A stretch of 64,000 nt of DNA from Heterocephalus glaber (lineage: Eukaryota > Chordata > Mammalia > Rodentia > Bathyergidae). The translations under genes were made by a program, and so were the position numbers. Position 1 is the stretch's first letter; each line of letters opens with the position of its first letter. The notes under the pieces were generated by a model. It had not been told where the DNA came from. It saw only the letters and a program-made list of their open reading frames with translations, and did no database searches. The stretch spans positions 5,033,382 through 5,097,381 of the forward strand of contig NW_004624864.1 in NCBI RefSeq assembly GCF_000247695.1, in the 5' to 3' direction. This document shows, piece by piece, positions 1-12,796 of the stretch.

Positions 1-1310
1 AGTTTCTTTTTGAATTAAGTGTGTTTCTTGTATGCAGCATATTGTTGGATCTTGCTTCTTGACCCATTCTGCCAGTCTATATCTTTTGATTGATGAATTG
101 AGACCATTAACATTGATGGTTATATATGTATTGACATCATTTCCATGACTTTTTCTTTTTGGTGGATTCCCCCCCCCCCTTTCCATTTAATTTCTTGTTA
201 TGCCCAATAGATTCATTCTGCTGGGCTTCCTGGGGTTGTAACCCTTGTTGTCTTTTACTAGGATATTGCCTAAAATTTTTTGGAGTGCTGGTTTGGTATT
301 CTTGAAGTTCCTAAGGTGCTCATTCTCATGTAAGTATCTTATTTCTCCAATTTTGAAACATAGTTTTGCAGGGTACATCAACCCTGGTTGGAGGCCATTT
401 TCCTTTAGTCCTTGAAATACATCACTCCAAGTTCTTCTTGCCTTGTGAGTTTGTGGTGAGAAGTCTGCTTGATTTTGATGGCCTTTCCTTTGTAGGTGAT
501 TTGTTTCTTTTCTCTGTTTGTAGAATTTTGTACTTCTGTTGGGTTTCTGGAATCTTACCTATTATATGTCTATGTGTAGATTTTCTTTAAGATGGCAAGT
601 TGGAGTCCTATATGCCTCATTTTTGTGTATTTCAAGTTCTTTTCCTCTGATTGGGAAGTTTTCTACCGTCACTTCTCTGAAAAGATTTTTTTTATGTAAT
701 CTCCACTCCCTCCTGTTTCTTCATTGACTCTGATCAGTCTAATGTTATTCTTCTTTGCATCATCTACCAGCTGCTGGATTGATTTCTTGAGGTCATTTAC
801 TATTTTAAAGAAATTTTTCATTTCCTGGTCACTAATTGCAATTTTATCTTCTATATCTGAAATTTTGTCCTCACATTGGTTCATTCTACTTTGTAAACTT
901 TCAGTGCAGTTTTTAATCTCCTGGAAATCTGCTTGTATCTCTTTTATGGATTCTATTTGTTTCCTATATTGTGATTACATCATGTTTCTCAGCTCCTATA
1001 TTTTTTACCTGTGTCCTTTCAAGATTCATTAATCATATCTTGCACCATGGGCACAATCTCTGCTATTATCTGAGAAATTATTTCTGATTTTATTTTTTCC
1101 AGATCCTCTTTTGGTGCCAGTTCAAGGAGTCCAGGTAGTTAAGTATCAGATTTTTTCCATCTCTTTTGCCTTTGGGGTTGCTTTAGGTGATCTAGAAGTC
1201 TGTTTTTGAGACTTGTTTATGTGACTTCTCATTTCAACAGCAGTTGAGGGCACATGTGTGCTGCTGGCACCAGAGTGGCTCAGCTCATCAGCACTGGGGT
1301 GGGGGTGGTA
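1..1310 (-). mobile_element. L1 LINE fragment, antisense (start of ORF2, ORF1, part of 5' region)
   Basis: Read on the minus strand, about 1-170 matches the start of L1 ORF2: the stretch on mainland-style 'asserting native sequence, then rlaew-like' text at 40-120 corresponds to the ORF2 N-terminal segment containing residues SPIKR and RLAEW as seen more clearly in the sense L1 at 18660-18740. About 280-1150 is ORF1, with an acidic/coiled-coil segment near 670-880 (minus strand, residues such as ISDIEDKIAISDQE). Several stops and frameshifts make it non-coding. A run of C at 171-179 interrupts it. The 5' limit near 1310 is uncertain because I cannot separate L1 5' UTR from flanking DNA. Confidence 0.8.
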
Positions 1311-2999
1311 TTGTGAATAGGAAGGTCAGTAAAAGATCTTGATAAGCAACTCTTTGTCAGACCTTTGTCTACCAAGTCATAGGGTTTCTTTTTAACAAAT
1401 ATGTTACATGCCAAGTTAATAGAGGTTTCAGTCCAGCATCACCTGGCTCCAAGACAGTGATGGCAAACAGCCTTGCAGAGGAGCAAAAACATGACACACA
1501 CAAGGCAGCAAAGGCAACAAGAGGCTGGAGAACACAATTATAATATCAAGAATAAAACAAAGTATCACCAAGTCCTCATAAAAATTAAAATGAAAAGTAA
1601 AATATATTGTAAAAGTATTCCACTAATGAATTTGAGGATTAAAAAGTAAAGTTCTTTAAGAGTACATTAGAAGAATAAGTAATATCTAATTATATATTTA
1701 ATAAATTATTTTATGAAAAGCATTCATATGAATACATTCTGTGTAATGGTTTTTCCTTTGTAAAACAAATTCTCACCTGTCCTTCACACTGAGTATTGGA
1801 TGAACTCCCTCTGACTATGTGGAAGAAGATAACAGAGCCAAAAGATAGGAGAACCTGAGCACTGAGTTGCCTGCCAAAACCAGCCAACCCAAAAGTAATC
1901 TGAGCAACAGAGCATCAAACACTCATAAATTCCGGTGATAGCCATAAATATAATTTTGTGTTGAGCAAGTCTATTCCTGAGAGTTTTATCACACTAGGAA
2001 AACTGTTTCCTAATATAATTACCCTGCCTTTCATCATCCAACACCTCATAAGTTATTCTTTCCTGTATGAAATTCATTTTCTGTATCTAAGTTTATATTT
2101 GTGCCTGTATCAAATTCATTTTCTGTATCTAAGTTTATGTTTGTCCCTTTGAAGCTCTAGCCCCCAATGCCAAGCATCGTGTCTTCTATTAGAAACTGTA
2201 CAAAATATTGAACACCACACATGTTTCAATAACGTCTCTTTTAGTGAAATATAATAGCACTGTTGCCATCTAACTATTAATTATTAAGAAGCAAAACCAG
2301 GTGTTCCTATTTTGCTGTATTGCAGTGTGGCCTTTAAAAAATCATTATTTATATTTCATAGCACAATGACATGGCACTGTGAAAGAAGGCATGAGATCTT
2401 ACATTATTTCAGAGAAATAACTTCTACTATATGTGCTATGTAGTAATATGAGAAATAAATGATTGGGCAAATGCAAATAGTTTAAATCTTTCTTATGGCC
2501 AAGAGATTTTATTATGCTTATTTAATAACATGATACAAATCCTTTATACCCTAAGGAATAAAGAAAATAAAATAGCACTTATTTACTTAAAATTTATGAG
2601 TTCCCTCAATTTAAATATTGTTTTCTAAGTCAAAGGTTCTATTGAGAGGTTTGCCAACAAAAATCAATAGTATGAATTTTCTAAGTCACCCCAACCCATC
2701 CCTGCCTCACATCAACCTCTTCTCTGACATGTATATATTTCTTTCCATCCATTGGACTTAAATTTGTTTAGTGCTTGTCATTCTAGGAACTTTTGTTACA
2801 TCATTAGGTTATTTATTTATGATCCCTTTTTCTCTAACATTGGCATAGCACTAAATTTTCTTCAGAACTATTTTCATTGTGGGCTTCAGATTCTGATATA
2901 TTGTATTTGCATTATCATTTATTTATAGGAATTATTGAGTTTCTTTTTTTGTACCTTCAGGGCCCCATTTATTATTCAATAGTGTAATTTTCACTCACT
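1311..2999. other. AT-rich non-coding stretch, no gene seen
   Basis: I find no recognisable coding exon, SINE or LTR here apart from the short tandem duplication at 2063-2146. The only reading frames are short and low in complexity. Confidence 0.5.
2063..2146. repeat. 42-bp unit duplicated in tandem
   Basis: Two adjacent 42-bp copies begin at 2063 and 2105. Both contain 'aaattcattttctgtatc' and differ at only a few bases, so the duplication is recent compared with the surrounding old repeats. Confidence 0.85.
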
Positions 3000-4860
3000 G
3001 TGCCACTCTTTTCTCTGTGTTTTCTTCAATGTTGCTTTATAGATTCATCATATTTTGACACTATGGGACACCTGAGATTGTTTTAATATTTTAAATTCAA
3101 TAACACTTATTTATGGGCTTAAAATATTGTCTATTTTGAAGAAATTTCCAACAAATTCTGCAAATAATGTGGACTAGTCTGTTTTTAATGAAAATCTCTG
3201 TAGTATTCTGTTCAGTGCAGTTGAATTAGAGCAAAGTCTAACTCTAATTTTTCTTTGCTGTGTTAATTCTAGTTGACCATGTATTTGTGAGAATAGGATA
3301 TTGAAGACCCCACAGCTATTGTGTTGAATTCTATGTGGCCTTTTATAGCATGAAGGGTTTTGTGAGACTGGGTACATCAATGTTGGGTACATACATATTT
3401 ACAGTGGTTGTCATTTGGTAAATTGCTCCCTGTGCTAATAGGCAGTGACCTTCTTTATCTCTTCTGAATAATTTCTGTTTGAAGTTTACTTTGGTGGATC
3501 TAAGCCTAGCTCCTCCAACTTGTTTTAGTCTTCAAGTTGGCTGAAGTTTCTTTAACTTTCAATCAATGTCTTTTGGAGCCATATGTGATTCTTTCAGGCA
3601 CCATATATCTAGGTGTTGTGTTTTGATCCAATCTGTAATTTTATATCACTCACTGAAGACAAGACAATTTCATTGAATATTATTAAATGTTTTCTATTGA
3701 TTTACCTCATGTTGTTCTTTTTCCAGTGTTTGTTTTATATCTGGTACTTCTTTTATTTTCCTATTCTCACAATAAGATGCATTTTTTCCCATTGGTCTCA
3801 TGATTGTGACTGCTCTCATTATCTGTTTCCAAATTCCCTTAACAATTTTTGAACACTTTTTATTCAGTAAATATTTTTTAGACTTCTCTTTGAAGAACTT
3901 TATTTTTCCTTCAATTTGCCTAGGTATAGTACTGTAAATTTGTAATTTTTCTTCAGGGCTTGAAATACATCAATTGAAGTCCTTCTGGATGTTCAATTTT
4001 TGGTGGATAAATTTATTTTTACCTTTGATTAATAATTCTAATCAATTTAGCATTTCTTTTTATCTCTGTTCAATCTTGTATGTCTAAATATTTTTTGCAA
4101 TATGACATGATATGTTATGTAGAAATTCTTTTTGGTCATGTTGATTTGTGTCTGTTCCCTAGTAGAAATTTCTCCTAGAATTCCAGTGAGTAAGCTTTGT
4201 ATGCCATTGGTCTGAACTATATCATTCTACTTGAGTCTTCATTTTATTCTTTGAGAATTTCAAATGTTTCTTAAATAATTTTCTCATTACTTCTCTTTAT
4301 TCTCTTACTGGGCTTTTATTGCAGAACATCCACTTTGTCATTTAATTATGATATTCTTTCTTGTTATTCATCTTAACTGACATTGATACTTTCATTTGAA
4401 TTATTCAACTGACTATTTAAAGATTGACTTTGAGAATTTCTTAGTTCTTTTCACAGAATTTCTATTTTTAGTAATGCAGTCTATCATATATTGTACCGTG
4501 ATTCCCTCCTTGATTCATTCAGTTCTCTATTTTTATCTTCCATGATCTCATTAACTATTTAAGTGTTTGATGAATTAAGCTTTTTATGAGAATCATTTTT
4601 GCTCTTATTCATCATTTTTACTCTAATTTTTAACAGTTTTCTTCCTCTGCCATATCAGTGGGATCAATTTTTAGGAGTGAATTATAAATTTTGTAAATAT
4701 ACTGTTTCCTTTTTTTCTGATGAGTCTTTGAATGTGTGTGTGTTTGTGTCAGTGCATGTGTGTGGGGGTGCTGAGGTTTGAAAGTCACTGAGAATGGAGA
4801 ATGGAAGACCTATTGTGTGGAGATCTTTTGAGTAAGTGGCTTTGTGGTTTTGATATGTTT
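3000..4860 (-). mobile_element. Old L1/HAL1-like LINE, antisense
   Basis: On the minus strand this reads from the ORF2 side (3100-3530, the segment whose antisense mentions a phased 'ctattgtgttgaattctatgtggcc' pattern typical of L1 reverse-strand sequence) through an ORF1-like region (3880-4480) to a 5' region near 4600-4860. It is much more diverged than the L1 at 1-1310 and has no usable frame. The part at 4560-4860, including a TG-rich tract, is repeated in opposite orientation at 22245-22690. Confidence 0.65.
4730..4772. repeat. (TG)n-rich simple repeat
   Basis: An imperfect TG dinucleotide tract, 'tgtgtgtgtttgtgtcagtg' and following. It lies inside the L1-like element and has its counterpart in the CA tract at 22397-22446. 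Confidence 0.85.
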
Positions 4861-4879
4861 TAGGCCGTGGTGTATCATC

Positions 4880-5290
4880 ATAAGGTTAAACTGTTAACCA
4901 ATGATTTTTTTGGATATAATAGCCACTGATATGGTGAATATGTCATGAACAAACCATATATCAATGTGAAATTTTAAACTTCTTTGAAAAATTCCCTACC
5001 CAGGAACAGAAATGGAGAGTAACAAGGTGGGAAAAGAGGAAAATAGGACTTCATGAGAACATTTATGTATAAGAACAAGGGAGGAAGGGGATATTTGAGA
5101 GAGTATGAGAATAGAATGAAGAAAAAAGAGAAGAGAAAGGAGTATAAATGGAAAATGAGCAAAAATATAGGAAGGTTGAACCCAATTAATAAACCAGCAG
5201 ATGAGTGTATCTGACAAAAGTTGTGTAGGGGTCTATAGGCCGGGAAGCTACTCATTAGGTTTTCTGGCTAATCCTGACTATAAAGGGTGA
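4880..5290 (+). repeat. Diverged copy of part of the 10930-12290 module
   Basis: A purine-rich stretch with landmarks matching 11540-11830: a segment ending in 'accaat...ttaaa' sequence, then GGAAGG/GAACA blocks, 'aagaacatttacata'-like text and a final 'aattaataaaccagcagat' resembling 'aaataattaacagatacc'. The similarity is moderate and seen by eye only. Function is unknown; it may be an unnamed interspersed repeat. Confidence 0.45.
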
Positions 5291-5359
5291 AAGCTTTACT
5301 GGCGGGAACAATTAAGAAGACAAAATATACTGGCGTTGAAAGGAAAGGGGACTACATAA

Positions 5360-5495
5360 CTCATATAGTATACATATATAGTACATATATAACTCTTATA
5401 CAGTTTACTCTTGTATACTATACATATATATGCATACATATACATATATAGAGTATACATATGTAGTATACATATAGGATATACATATATATGTA
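5360..5495. repeat. TA/CATA-rich low-complexity tract
   Basis: Dense 'tacatatata' and 'agtatacatata' motifs, many self-complementary, make this a cruciform-prone low-complexity region. Confidence 0.85.
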
Positions 5496-6444
5496 ATTTT
5501 TTCACAGTCTATGATCAATATATTACGGTCCTATTACTTAATCACTACCTAGACCTTGTACATAAAGTTCTTCCTCACCAACCTATAAATTGCAGAGATA
5601 AGACCCTGATAAGGGCAAACTTTCCCACCTAGGAATGTGCATGTAGACAGTGGAACCTCAGATTAGCATTCAGGGCCTGGGATCCACCTATGGAGTCCAG
5701 AGAATCAGTCTTGTGACAAGTTCCATGTATGGACCTGGAAGAGAGACTAATTTTGCTTAAAGAATGCTGAAGACAAAGGTTCACAGATATTAGACTTTCT
5801 GAAGACCTCTACCTACATCTTACAAGGTAGCTTTTTGTGCTCTCCTTGCTTTCCTATTTTCTTGCAAATAAAAATTATTTGTTTTTCCTTTCAAATCTTG
5901 TTCCCTTAACCCTTTATTGTTTAGTTTAGGATCTCAATGAGCTACTAAGAGAGTAAAGCTATGGTGCACAGCCCCAGACACAACAGTTAGGAAATCACAT
6001 AAAACAACCATGGTATGAGAAAAAATGACCAAAGTAACACCCTATAGCTAAAAAACCAATAACTTTAATTATAACATAATTATAGATGCACACACACAAA
6101 CAAACACACACTAATTATTCCTACTTTTGTGGAATTCCTGAAACTTCAATATCCTCTGAATTGAGAAAGAGGGTGACAGTAAAAGAGAGTATCTGCATAA
6201 TCTGTGTGCAGGTCCTTACCAGTGGCCAAAGTTCCACATATACCCAGCCCTTGCTCAGAGTTTTGTGGTTATTCAAAGCCTATGAGCCACTCAGTTTAGT
6301 TAGAATGGTTCCCATAGATCAGTAGATTACAGTAGGTTCATATAATAACATAATATAAATATTTTCCTTCCTCATGTAATAATGAAACTAAAACAAATTT
6401 TTAAATTAAAGTATTTTTTAACTTAAATTTTGTCTACAAACTCA
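5496..6444. other. Non-coding, possible unassigned LTR-like sequence
   Basis: No exon is recognised. The segment 5640-5930 ends in 'gcaaataaaaattatttg', which could be a polyadenylation region of an LTR, but there is no paired end or target duplication that I can see. A short CA tract sits at 6089-6110. Confidence 0.3.
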
Positions 6445-7925
6445 TACATTCTACTGATGGGTTTTTCAAGAAAAACTGACAGAATGTACTTTCTAAATCA
6501 TGAAAACACAAATAAATGAGTATAAGACAAAACTATGCCTTATAAAAATAAATCCAGAGTAGAGAGTGGAAATAGTCCCTAAATATATGAAATTATTAAG
6601 ACCTTTATGTGATGAGGGAAGAGCCCTTTCAATATATCAAACAATAAATATTTCTTAAATTCTTAACACTAATCACAAAGAAACCAAGAATATCTATAAA
6701 TATTTATTTTTAGAAAAGACAGATATTGAAGGTAAGTAAAATATGATTTTAAGTAATATTAATGTAATTATAGGAACACTTTTGTTATTGATTTTAAAAT
6801 AATTTACACTTAAAATATTAAAACATTGATAATCTTAACTCTTAACATAATAGATTTTCAAACTGGTAAATTCAGTACATTTCAGGTTCAAAGCCTTATA
6901 CAATGAGAGGAACAATTTTTCTCACATTCTGAGTACATGGTAGTTAAATTTAACTTTAATAAAGAAAGTGGCAAAGATTGTACAAGAAATGACATGAATT
7001 GTGTTAAATATATATAGACATATTAATAACCACCGATTTAGAAAAGCATGCACAAAATAAGCAACAATGGATATGTATTTCTCTTTTATATATAATCACC
7101 ATTTTCTAAATTGTCTTCAACAATAAGATATATCACTTTCCTATAACTTAAGTCTACTTCAATATATTAGCTAATCCTAAAGTGAGAACTGCTGCCCTAT
7201 TTTTTTAGCTGTTTCTTAGTTTGTAAATTGAATGAAAGAGATTTGTAAACCATAAAGGAATACTGCGCAGAAATATGTAGTGCTTATTATTATTTCAAAT
7301 TATTATAGGATTCTAAGCCTTCTGGTGATAATAGCCAACAGATATTCTATTGTCCTAAAAGTTTTATGTCTATCTTCTGATGGTAAAAACATGGAATTAT
7401 TGTATATAGTGCAGTTGTGCATAATGAACCTTATTATTTCAGTGAAATAGTGTTTGTCAAATGCTAGAGAAGCACCAGATCTAGAAACTAAATGCAATAA
7501 TATTGACTTGAAAACAATTGAACCAAACTTTGCTACTGAAAATCTCTATATACAGAATGGCATATGAAAAATGAAGTACTTTTTTATTATAAAATATTTC
7601 AAAATTTAGTTGTACAAAAATATTATATGATATAGTTTCAAAATTACAAAATTTTTCTTTATGCACAAAAGCTTTCCTTAACAGCAGAGGTTTTTTATAT
7701 CTGGAATATAATACTTAACTGATGACTCCAAACTATAATATGGACTTCCAAGTACTTGTGCATCCAAATGTTCAAGGTCATGTTTGGTAAGTAAGGATCA
7801 ACCAGAAAGGAGAAAAAAGTTAATTTTCTTTAGAATGAGATCAAAGAATTTCTAAGAACAAAAATAAATCAGAATAAAATTGTAAATGCCTACCATTACT
7901 GCTATTTTAATTGTCTAGAACCCTC

Positions 7926-8864
7926 TCACTTTTGCAGGACTCTAACAGCAGCACTTTTAACCTCTTTAGTTCTGAGACTATAAATGAGAGGCTTCTGTAT
8001 GGGGATCACAGTTGTGTAAAACACAGAAACCACCTGATCCTTTCCCAAGGAGTAGGACATCTTTGATTTTAGATAAATAAAGATCATAGAGCTGTAGAAG
8101 ATGGTGACACCCAGGAGATGGGATGCACAGGTGGAGAAGCCTTTTTTCTTTCCACCAGTGGAATTAATTTTCAGGATACTAGAGAGAATGGAGATATAGG
8201 ATCCAGGTATGGCGATGAGGGACAACACAAATTTGGATCCAGCACAAATGAATATAATGATTTCAACCTCAGAAATACCACTGCAGAACAGGGCTAAAAT
8301 TTGGGATGTGTCACAGAAGTGCTGGATAACATTAGACTTGCAGATGTGGAGTCCACTCACGGAAATCATAATCACAGTGCAGTATACTAGGGTAATAATA
8401 TAGGATCCAGCAAGCAGGGCATGGCACAGTTCTGCAGACTTAATGAATGGACACTGCAATGCAGGGGGCTGCAGATAGGTACATAGTGATCATAGGCCAT
8501 TGAGGAGAAAAGGAAACATTCAGCAGCAAAAAAAATAAACAAATAAAAAATAAAAAAGAACATCTGGATAAAGCAGCTCAGGAAGGTGATGTTCTTGGTG
8601 GAAGTCAATAAGTTCTCTAAGGTTTTAGGGGTGATGACACTTGAGTAGCTGAGAGCCCAGAAATGACAGGTGAGTGAGATAAAAGTACATGGGGATGTGA
8701 AGCTGGGGATCCAGGCAAATGATCAGTATCATCCTCACATTCCCCAGCACTGTGACCAGGTAAATAAGGAGAAAGAGCATGGAGAGGACCAGCTGTGTTT
8801 CTGCAGAGTCTGTCAGCTCCATGAGGATGAAGCCAGGCAAACTGGTCAAGTTCAATCTACCCAT
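7926..8864 (-). pseudogene. Olfactory receptor pseudogene (copy A paralogue of the intact OR)
   Basis: A seven-transmembrane class II OR relic, collinear with the intact OR at 14760-15683. It uses the equivalent ATG at 8864 and ends at a TGA at 7926. Comparison with the intact copy shows one extra base near 8652 (frameshift just after TM2), a 12-bp in-frame A-rich insertion in TM3 near 8530-8550, and about 5 extra bases near 8455 (second frameshift). The DRY-type motif reads [10 protein letters not shown] instead of [15 protein letters not shown] has lost a residue (HFCD), and the TM7 motif reads [12 protein letters not shown] instead of [12 protein letters not shown]. Two frameshifts plus damage to the G-protein contact motif make it non-functional. 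The pattern is known OR biology; the individual lesions are seen directly. Confidence 0.93.
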
Positions 8865-10359
8865 GGTGTTTTGGTGCACTTATCTTTTGGACAATACATT
8901 TTAATAATTATCCTTTCTCCAAAATTATTTTTATTTATGTGAATTGCTCAGCATTTTTCATACCCTTCCTTGAAATTAATGAAAACAATTTTGAAGAAGA
9001 GTGAAAAAAATACGATTTCTATGTATAGATTTGGCTGTTTGCCATTTATTTTCATCAAAGAGTTACATCCTGTTTTTAGCCTGAAACTGATGCTACTGTA
9101 AACTCTTTCCATTATTAACACATTCACTTGTCAGGAGAATATTATTACTATAAGGACTCTTAGCCACATCCTTAACATTAGAAAGAAGGCACAGAGATTA
9201 CTTTTGTAAAAAACAGTAGTTACATAGTAGCACTGATTCAAGCTAGATATTTTTAATTCTAACAGACTTACAATACGTGTTCCTGATTAGGACTTGTTTT
9301 CCCCATTCCTGAACAAGCATACAAAAGTGACCATGCTAATAACAATTTTTAATGTCTTATTCATTGTCCTTCCCCACCCCCCTCAATGACTTACTATACC
9401 AATTAAAGTAATTTCTGTCTGGGGACTTAGGTGAATCACAGTAATATTAAATCTTGAAGAAGTAGTAACTCAGACAGAAAAATGAATCTTCAAAACTTTT
9501 GGATTTTTAAAAATAGTTGGTTTTCCAGCTTCCCCTGGCTGAGAGCAGGAATTCTCTTCCTTTCTCCACTCAAATGACTGCACAGAGAATGAAAGCTCAG
9601 TCTCAGAAATATCATGACTGCCTGAGAAGAACATTCAGATACCACCCCAGGAGGTCAAGGTTGCTTTAACTTGGAAAAGGGAGGGAGGGAGCTTGGAGTC
9701 ACTTGAACATAAAGCCCCTGGCAGAAATTAACACAGGGAGACAGAGATTTGAGGGAAAAGAGGCTTGTGTCTCTCCTGTGGAGTAAACACTTTTCATTCC
9801 ACTGAAATAACTTGTCCCCATCTTTTCGAGGCAGGCAGAGGTGATAAGGACCTTCAGCACTTGTAAAAATGTATGTTTTACCTTGCCCATTCAAAATCAA
9901 TATTCTTCACAATATTATATATTCAGAATATGGACATTGCTTGTATACTTTGATTTCACAAACTCTATATTGCTTTTTCTGCAAATTTTAGCATGACTTA
10001 TGGGGATATAAAAATAATATATATCTACATTTTTATTATAAAATCCTCTTTTTTATCTTTTATAATCTGGTCTAATTATCAGAATGATATTTACTGGGCA
10101 CAAAAGTTGCTGAAGAAACTGTCTTCCAATGTTGTCTTTTTAAAAATTTTTCAAGCACAAAATATTCTCAGAAATAATTCAGGAAGCTGTATAGTGAGCT
10201 GGAAATTATTGCAATCTTTTAGTTTTTCTAGGAGTAATTTATCTTCATGCTTTTCTGCAATCATATTTTTATTCTGAGGTAAACTGTATCACCCTAGATA
10301 TTTTGTTCAAGTCTTGATCAGATGGAAAGTTCACCCCGAAGTTTCCTCTGAAAAGAGTC

Positions 10360-10870
10360 TGAGGGAGACCTGTGAATGGAAACAGACCAGTGTGTGCCTC
10401 TCCTCACAGTCGGCCTCATTCAGAACACAGCAGCCTTTGCTCATCCTCGGGGAGCAATTTCCAGGGAAGTTTTCTTGGCTAGATTCCAAGGACAAATGTT
10501 CAAGGATTTACTGAACAAAAGATTTAGTCTTTTCCCTTAGAAGTCCCATATTTAGAAAATAAACACTACATCTTCTCCTGTGATGCTCCATGGTTCTGCT
10601 GAACTTCATTTATGTACTTTTTAAATTGACACAGAGTTATATAAACTTGCCAGGAATAATGTGCACATTTCAGTGATTAATGAGGAATTTTTTGACAAGG
10701 AAGTTAGAGAAGAAATTTCTTGAGTCATACTTTCTTTACAACTGACACTATGAAGGATGGAACAATCAAATTTTTTAACCTGAAATTTTTCTATATTTAA
10801 ATTAATGACGACCATAGACATAACACATATTCATTGGGAAAAAGCATAAAACACTAAAATTTAAAGAAAA
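10360..10870 (+). repeat. Segment repeated directly at 17170 and inverted at 21740-22235
   Basis: This end of copy A contains 'gaaacagaccagtgtgtgcc' and 'ttgccaggaataatg'. The reverse complement of both landmarks is found at 22205-22235 and 21930-21945, so three copies exist, two direct and one inverted. Confidence 0.85.
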
Positions 10871-10929
10871 AGCAATTCAAGACTTGCTAAAGTTTGCTTT
10901 GCCCAATAGTAATTTCCTCCAGTTATTTT

Positions 10930-12290
10930 TTTGGGGGGAGTAAAACTAATTTGGATGTGTACTTTTAAGTATGCATAATTATTATACTACAGTGCATTGA
11001 GTATTTTATTCTAATTTTATGACTCAATATATTCTTCCAGGACTGGGTATATTAGCCTATTTTGAAGGAGTCTCCTCATGTCTCATGCATTGGACAGGAC
11101 TCCAGTCTTCACTAACAAAACTGAGAGGATGAATAGGCATCCTCAGGCCTCATGGGAATGCACTAGAAGCTACATCCTGGTTTTTCTGGCTGGCTGGCTT
11201 CTTCTACAGGATACATTCATGTAATATATTTTATCATTTTAGTGTAGTTAATTTTTTATTTTTTAAAAGACAAAATAAGCAGAAAGACATAAATGGCCAA
11301 GGTACTACCATAAATTTGGTAATTATTAGTAGGAAAATACCTACTTTGTCATATATAGTCAAGTAAGATGTTCTCTTGAGAAGAATAACAAGAAAGTTAA
11401 ACAAAATAGTAAAGCTGAAACATTTTATTAGGATTTAATAGTTAGGGTTCCTTCCTGTTTCAAAACTTTTATGTAGTTTGAATTCTTACCACAGCTTTCT
11501 GAAGATAGAATAATCATCAGTAATGTCAATATCTAAAGAACAAATCATTCACCAATGTATAAATTAAAATTTGAGAAACTCTCCAACATTTTTCCTAATT
11601 TAGGATTAGAAAGGAGGAGGGAAAAAGGTGGGACAGGCTGGGCAGGAAGGTCTTAATAAGAACATTTACATAGAACAAGAAAAGAGGGAGGGAGAGGTAC
11701 TCAAAAGATCAGGGAAATGGAGGAATAAAGGAGAGAGAGGAGGAAAATACAAATGAAAAAGGGAAAGAAATAAGCAGAGTTTATCCAATTAAATAATTAA
11801 CAGATACCTGTGTGCTAGAATGTTATCCTGTGAAACAACCCTGGCAGGAGAAAACCTAACAAAGAATGTAAAACCCTGTAGGTGCACACACAATAGCATA
11901 ATGCTTACAAAATCATACACACTGTGATGCTGCCTCCTTGTGGGAGCATCTGCATTGGAGACCAGTATTTTCTGTAGAATTTCACTGTGGGACAGAGTCT
12001 AATAGAAGGAACAACATGAAAATCCCCTTGTCTTTCCCTGTATCTCTTTCTCAGCCTCTTTACAGGTGAGAGGGGCCATTTCCTGCAGTCTGGAGCTGAG
12101 CTCCACCCTCTGTGGTGACCTCTGTGCTCTGGCAAGTTTGTTTTCTGGGAGCCTGGACCACAGCTGTCCTCATCCCCTCTGCTCTTGGGAGCCGGGGTGA
12201 GGGGAAAACTCGGTGTCTGCACAATCTTTCCCCAGGTCCATGATGGGCCCCATGCCTCAGTTCCCAGGCCTGGGTCCCAGGTGTGTGGAT
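10930..12290 (+). repeat. Module repeated in inverted orientation at 19570-20930
   Basis: Landmarks: 'tcatgcattggacaggactc' near 11090 matches the reverse strand near 20775; 'atgcttacaaaatcataca' near 11900 matches the reverse strand near 19940; 'agaggggccatttc' near 12070 and 'ctcatcccctctgctcttgg' near 12170 match the reverse strand at 19680-19800. I recognise no coding exon or named repeat family in it. The distal 200 bp is GC-richer than the surroundings. Confidence 0.85.
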
Positions 12291-12796
12291 GCCTAGTGTC
12301 TATGAGCTGCCCTGGTTACTCTGTCAGCCTCCAAGCAGAGCAGAGAATCTGGGACATCAGGATCTTCACTGAGATAAGGAGCTACACACCCCTTCCCTTC
12401 CTCACCTCCCTTAATCCCTGCTCCCAGCCTCAGATCTTGCCTCCCACAAATCCTCCTGTGCCTAAGCTGTGGCCTGCAGCAGTGTTCAGAGCACCTTCTG
12501 TCTATATCCTGGCCTGTTGTGTTCTGCTCTTTCCCTTCACAGTGATGGATGTGCCCATCACCAGCTGGGCTCATGCTGTCTGTCTCAATCCATGGGGAAT
12601 TTCCCACTCTGGCTTCTGCCCTCCAGCTAGCCAGGCAAGAGGCCAACTTCTCTATTTGCTTGATTTCACACTTTTATATTCCAACTTCCCTTCTTTGAGA
12701 TCCAACCTAACAATTAAGAGGGTCTCACTGTTTGTTGGAAATGAAGCGTCTGTTGTATCCTGAAGAAGAGAAAATATGGGGGTGTCCATAAGTTCA
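12291..12796. other. GC-richer spacer between tandem copies, no supported gene
   Basis: This segment is noticeably richer in C and CT tracts than its neighbours. It has an open frame on the plus strand running to about 12763, but that frame begins without an ATG upstream, has no domain I recognise and its composition alone could keep it open. I do not call it a gene. Confidence 0.35.

Larger units (their letters stand above)
6445..10930. repeat. Tandem segmental duplication, copy A (contains dead OR)
   Basis: This block aligns by eye with 12797-17690 in the same orientation. Landmarks in both are 'atatgaaattattaagacc'-like text (6580 and 12935), 'ttcaggtt(c/g)aaagc' (6880 and 13680), the OR frame (8864 and 15683), 'ccaccccaggaggtcaag' (9640 and 16462), and 'aacttgccaggaataatg' (10645 and 17455). 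The offset is about 6350 bp at the left end and about 6800-6830 bp elsewhere, so copy B carries roughly 450 bp extra near 13110-13640, or copy A lost it. Confidence 0.9.

Noticed and set aside
5360..5495. Possible regulatory palindrome cluster
   Set aside because: TA/CATA low complexity explains the self-complementarity.
12185..12763. 192-codon open frame on the plus strand
   Set aside because: It has no ATG for its first 39 codons, no recognised domain, and lies in a CT-rich segment where open frames are expected by chance.
12020..12770. CpG island or promoter
   Set aside because: The region is C-rich but CpG dinucleotides are sparse, and no exon follows.
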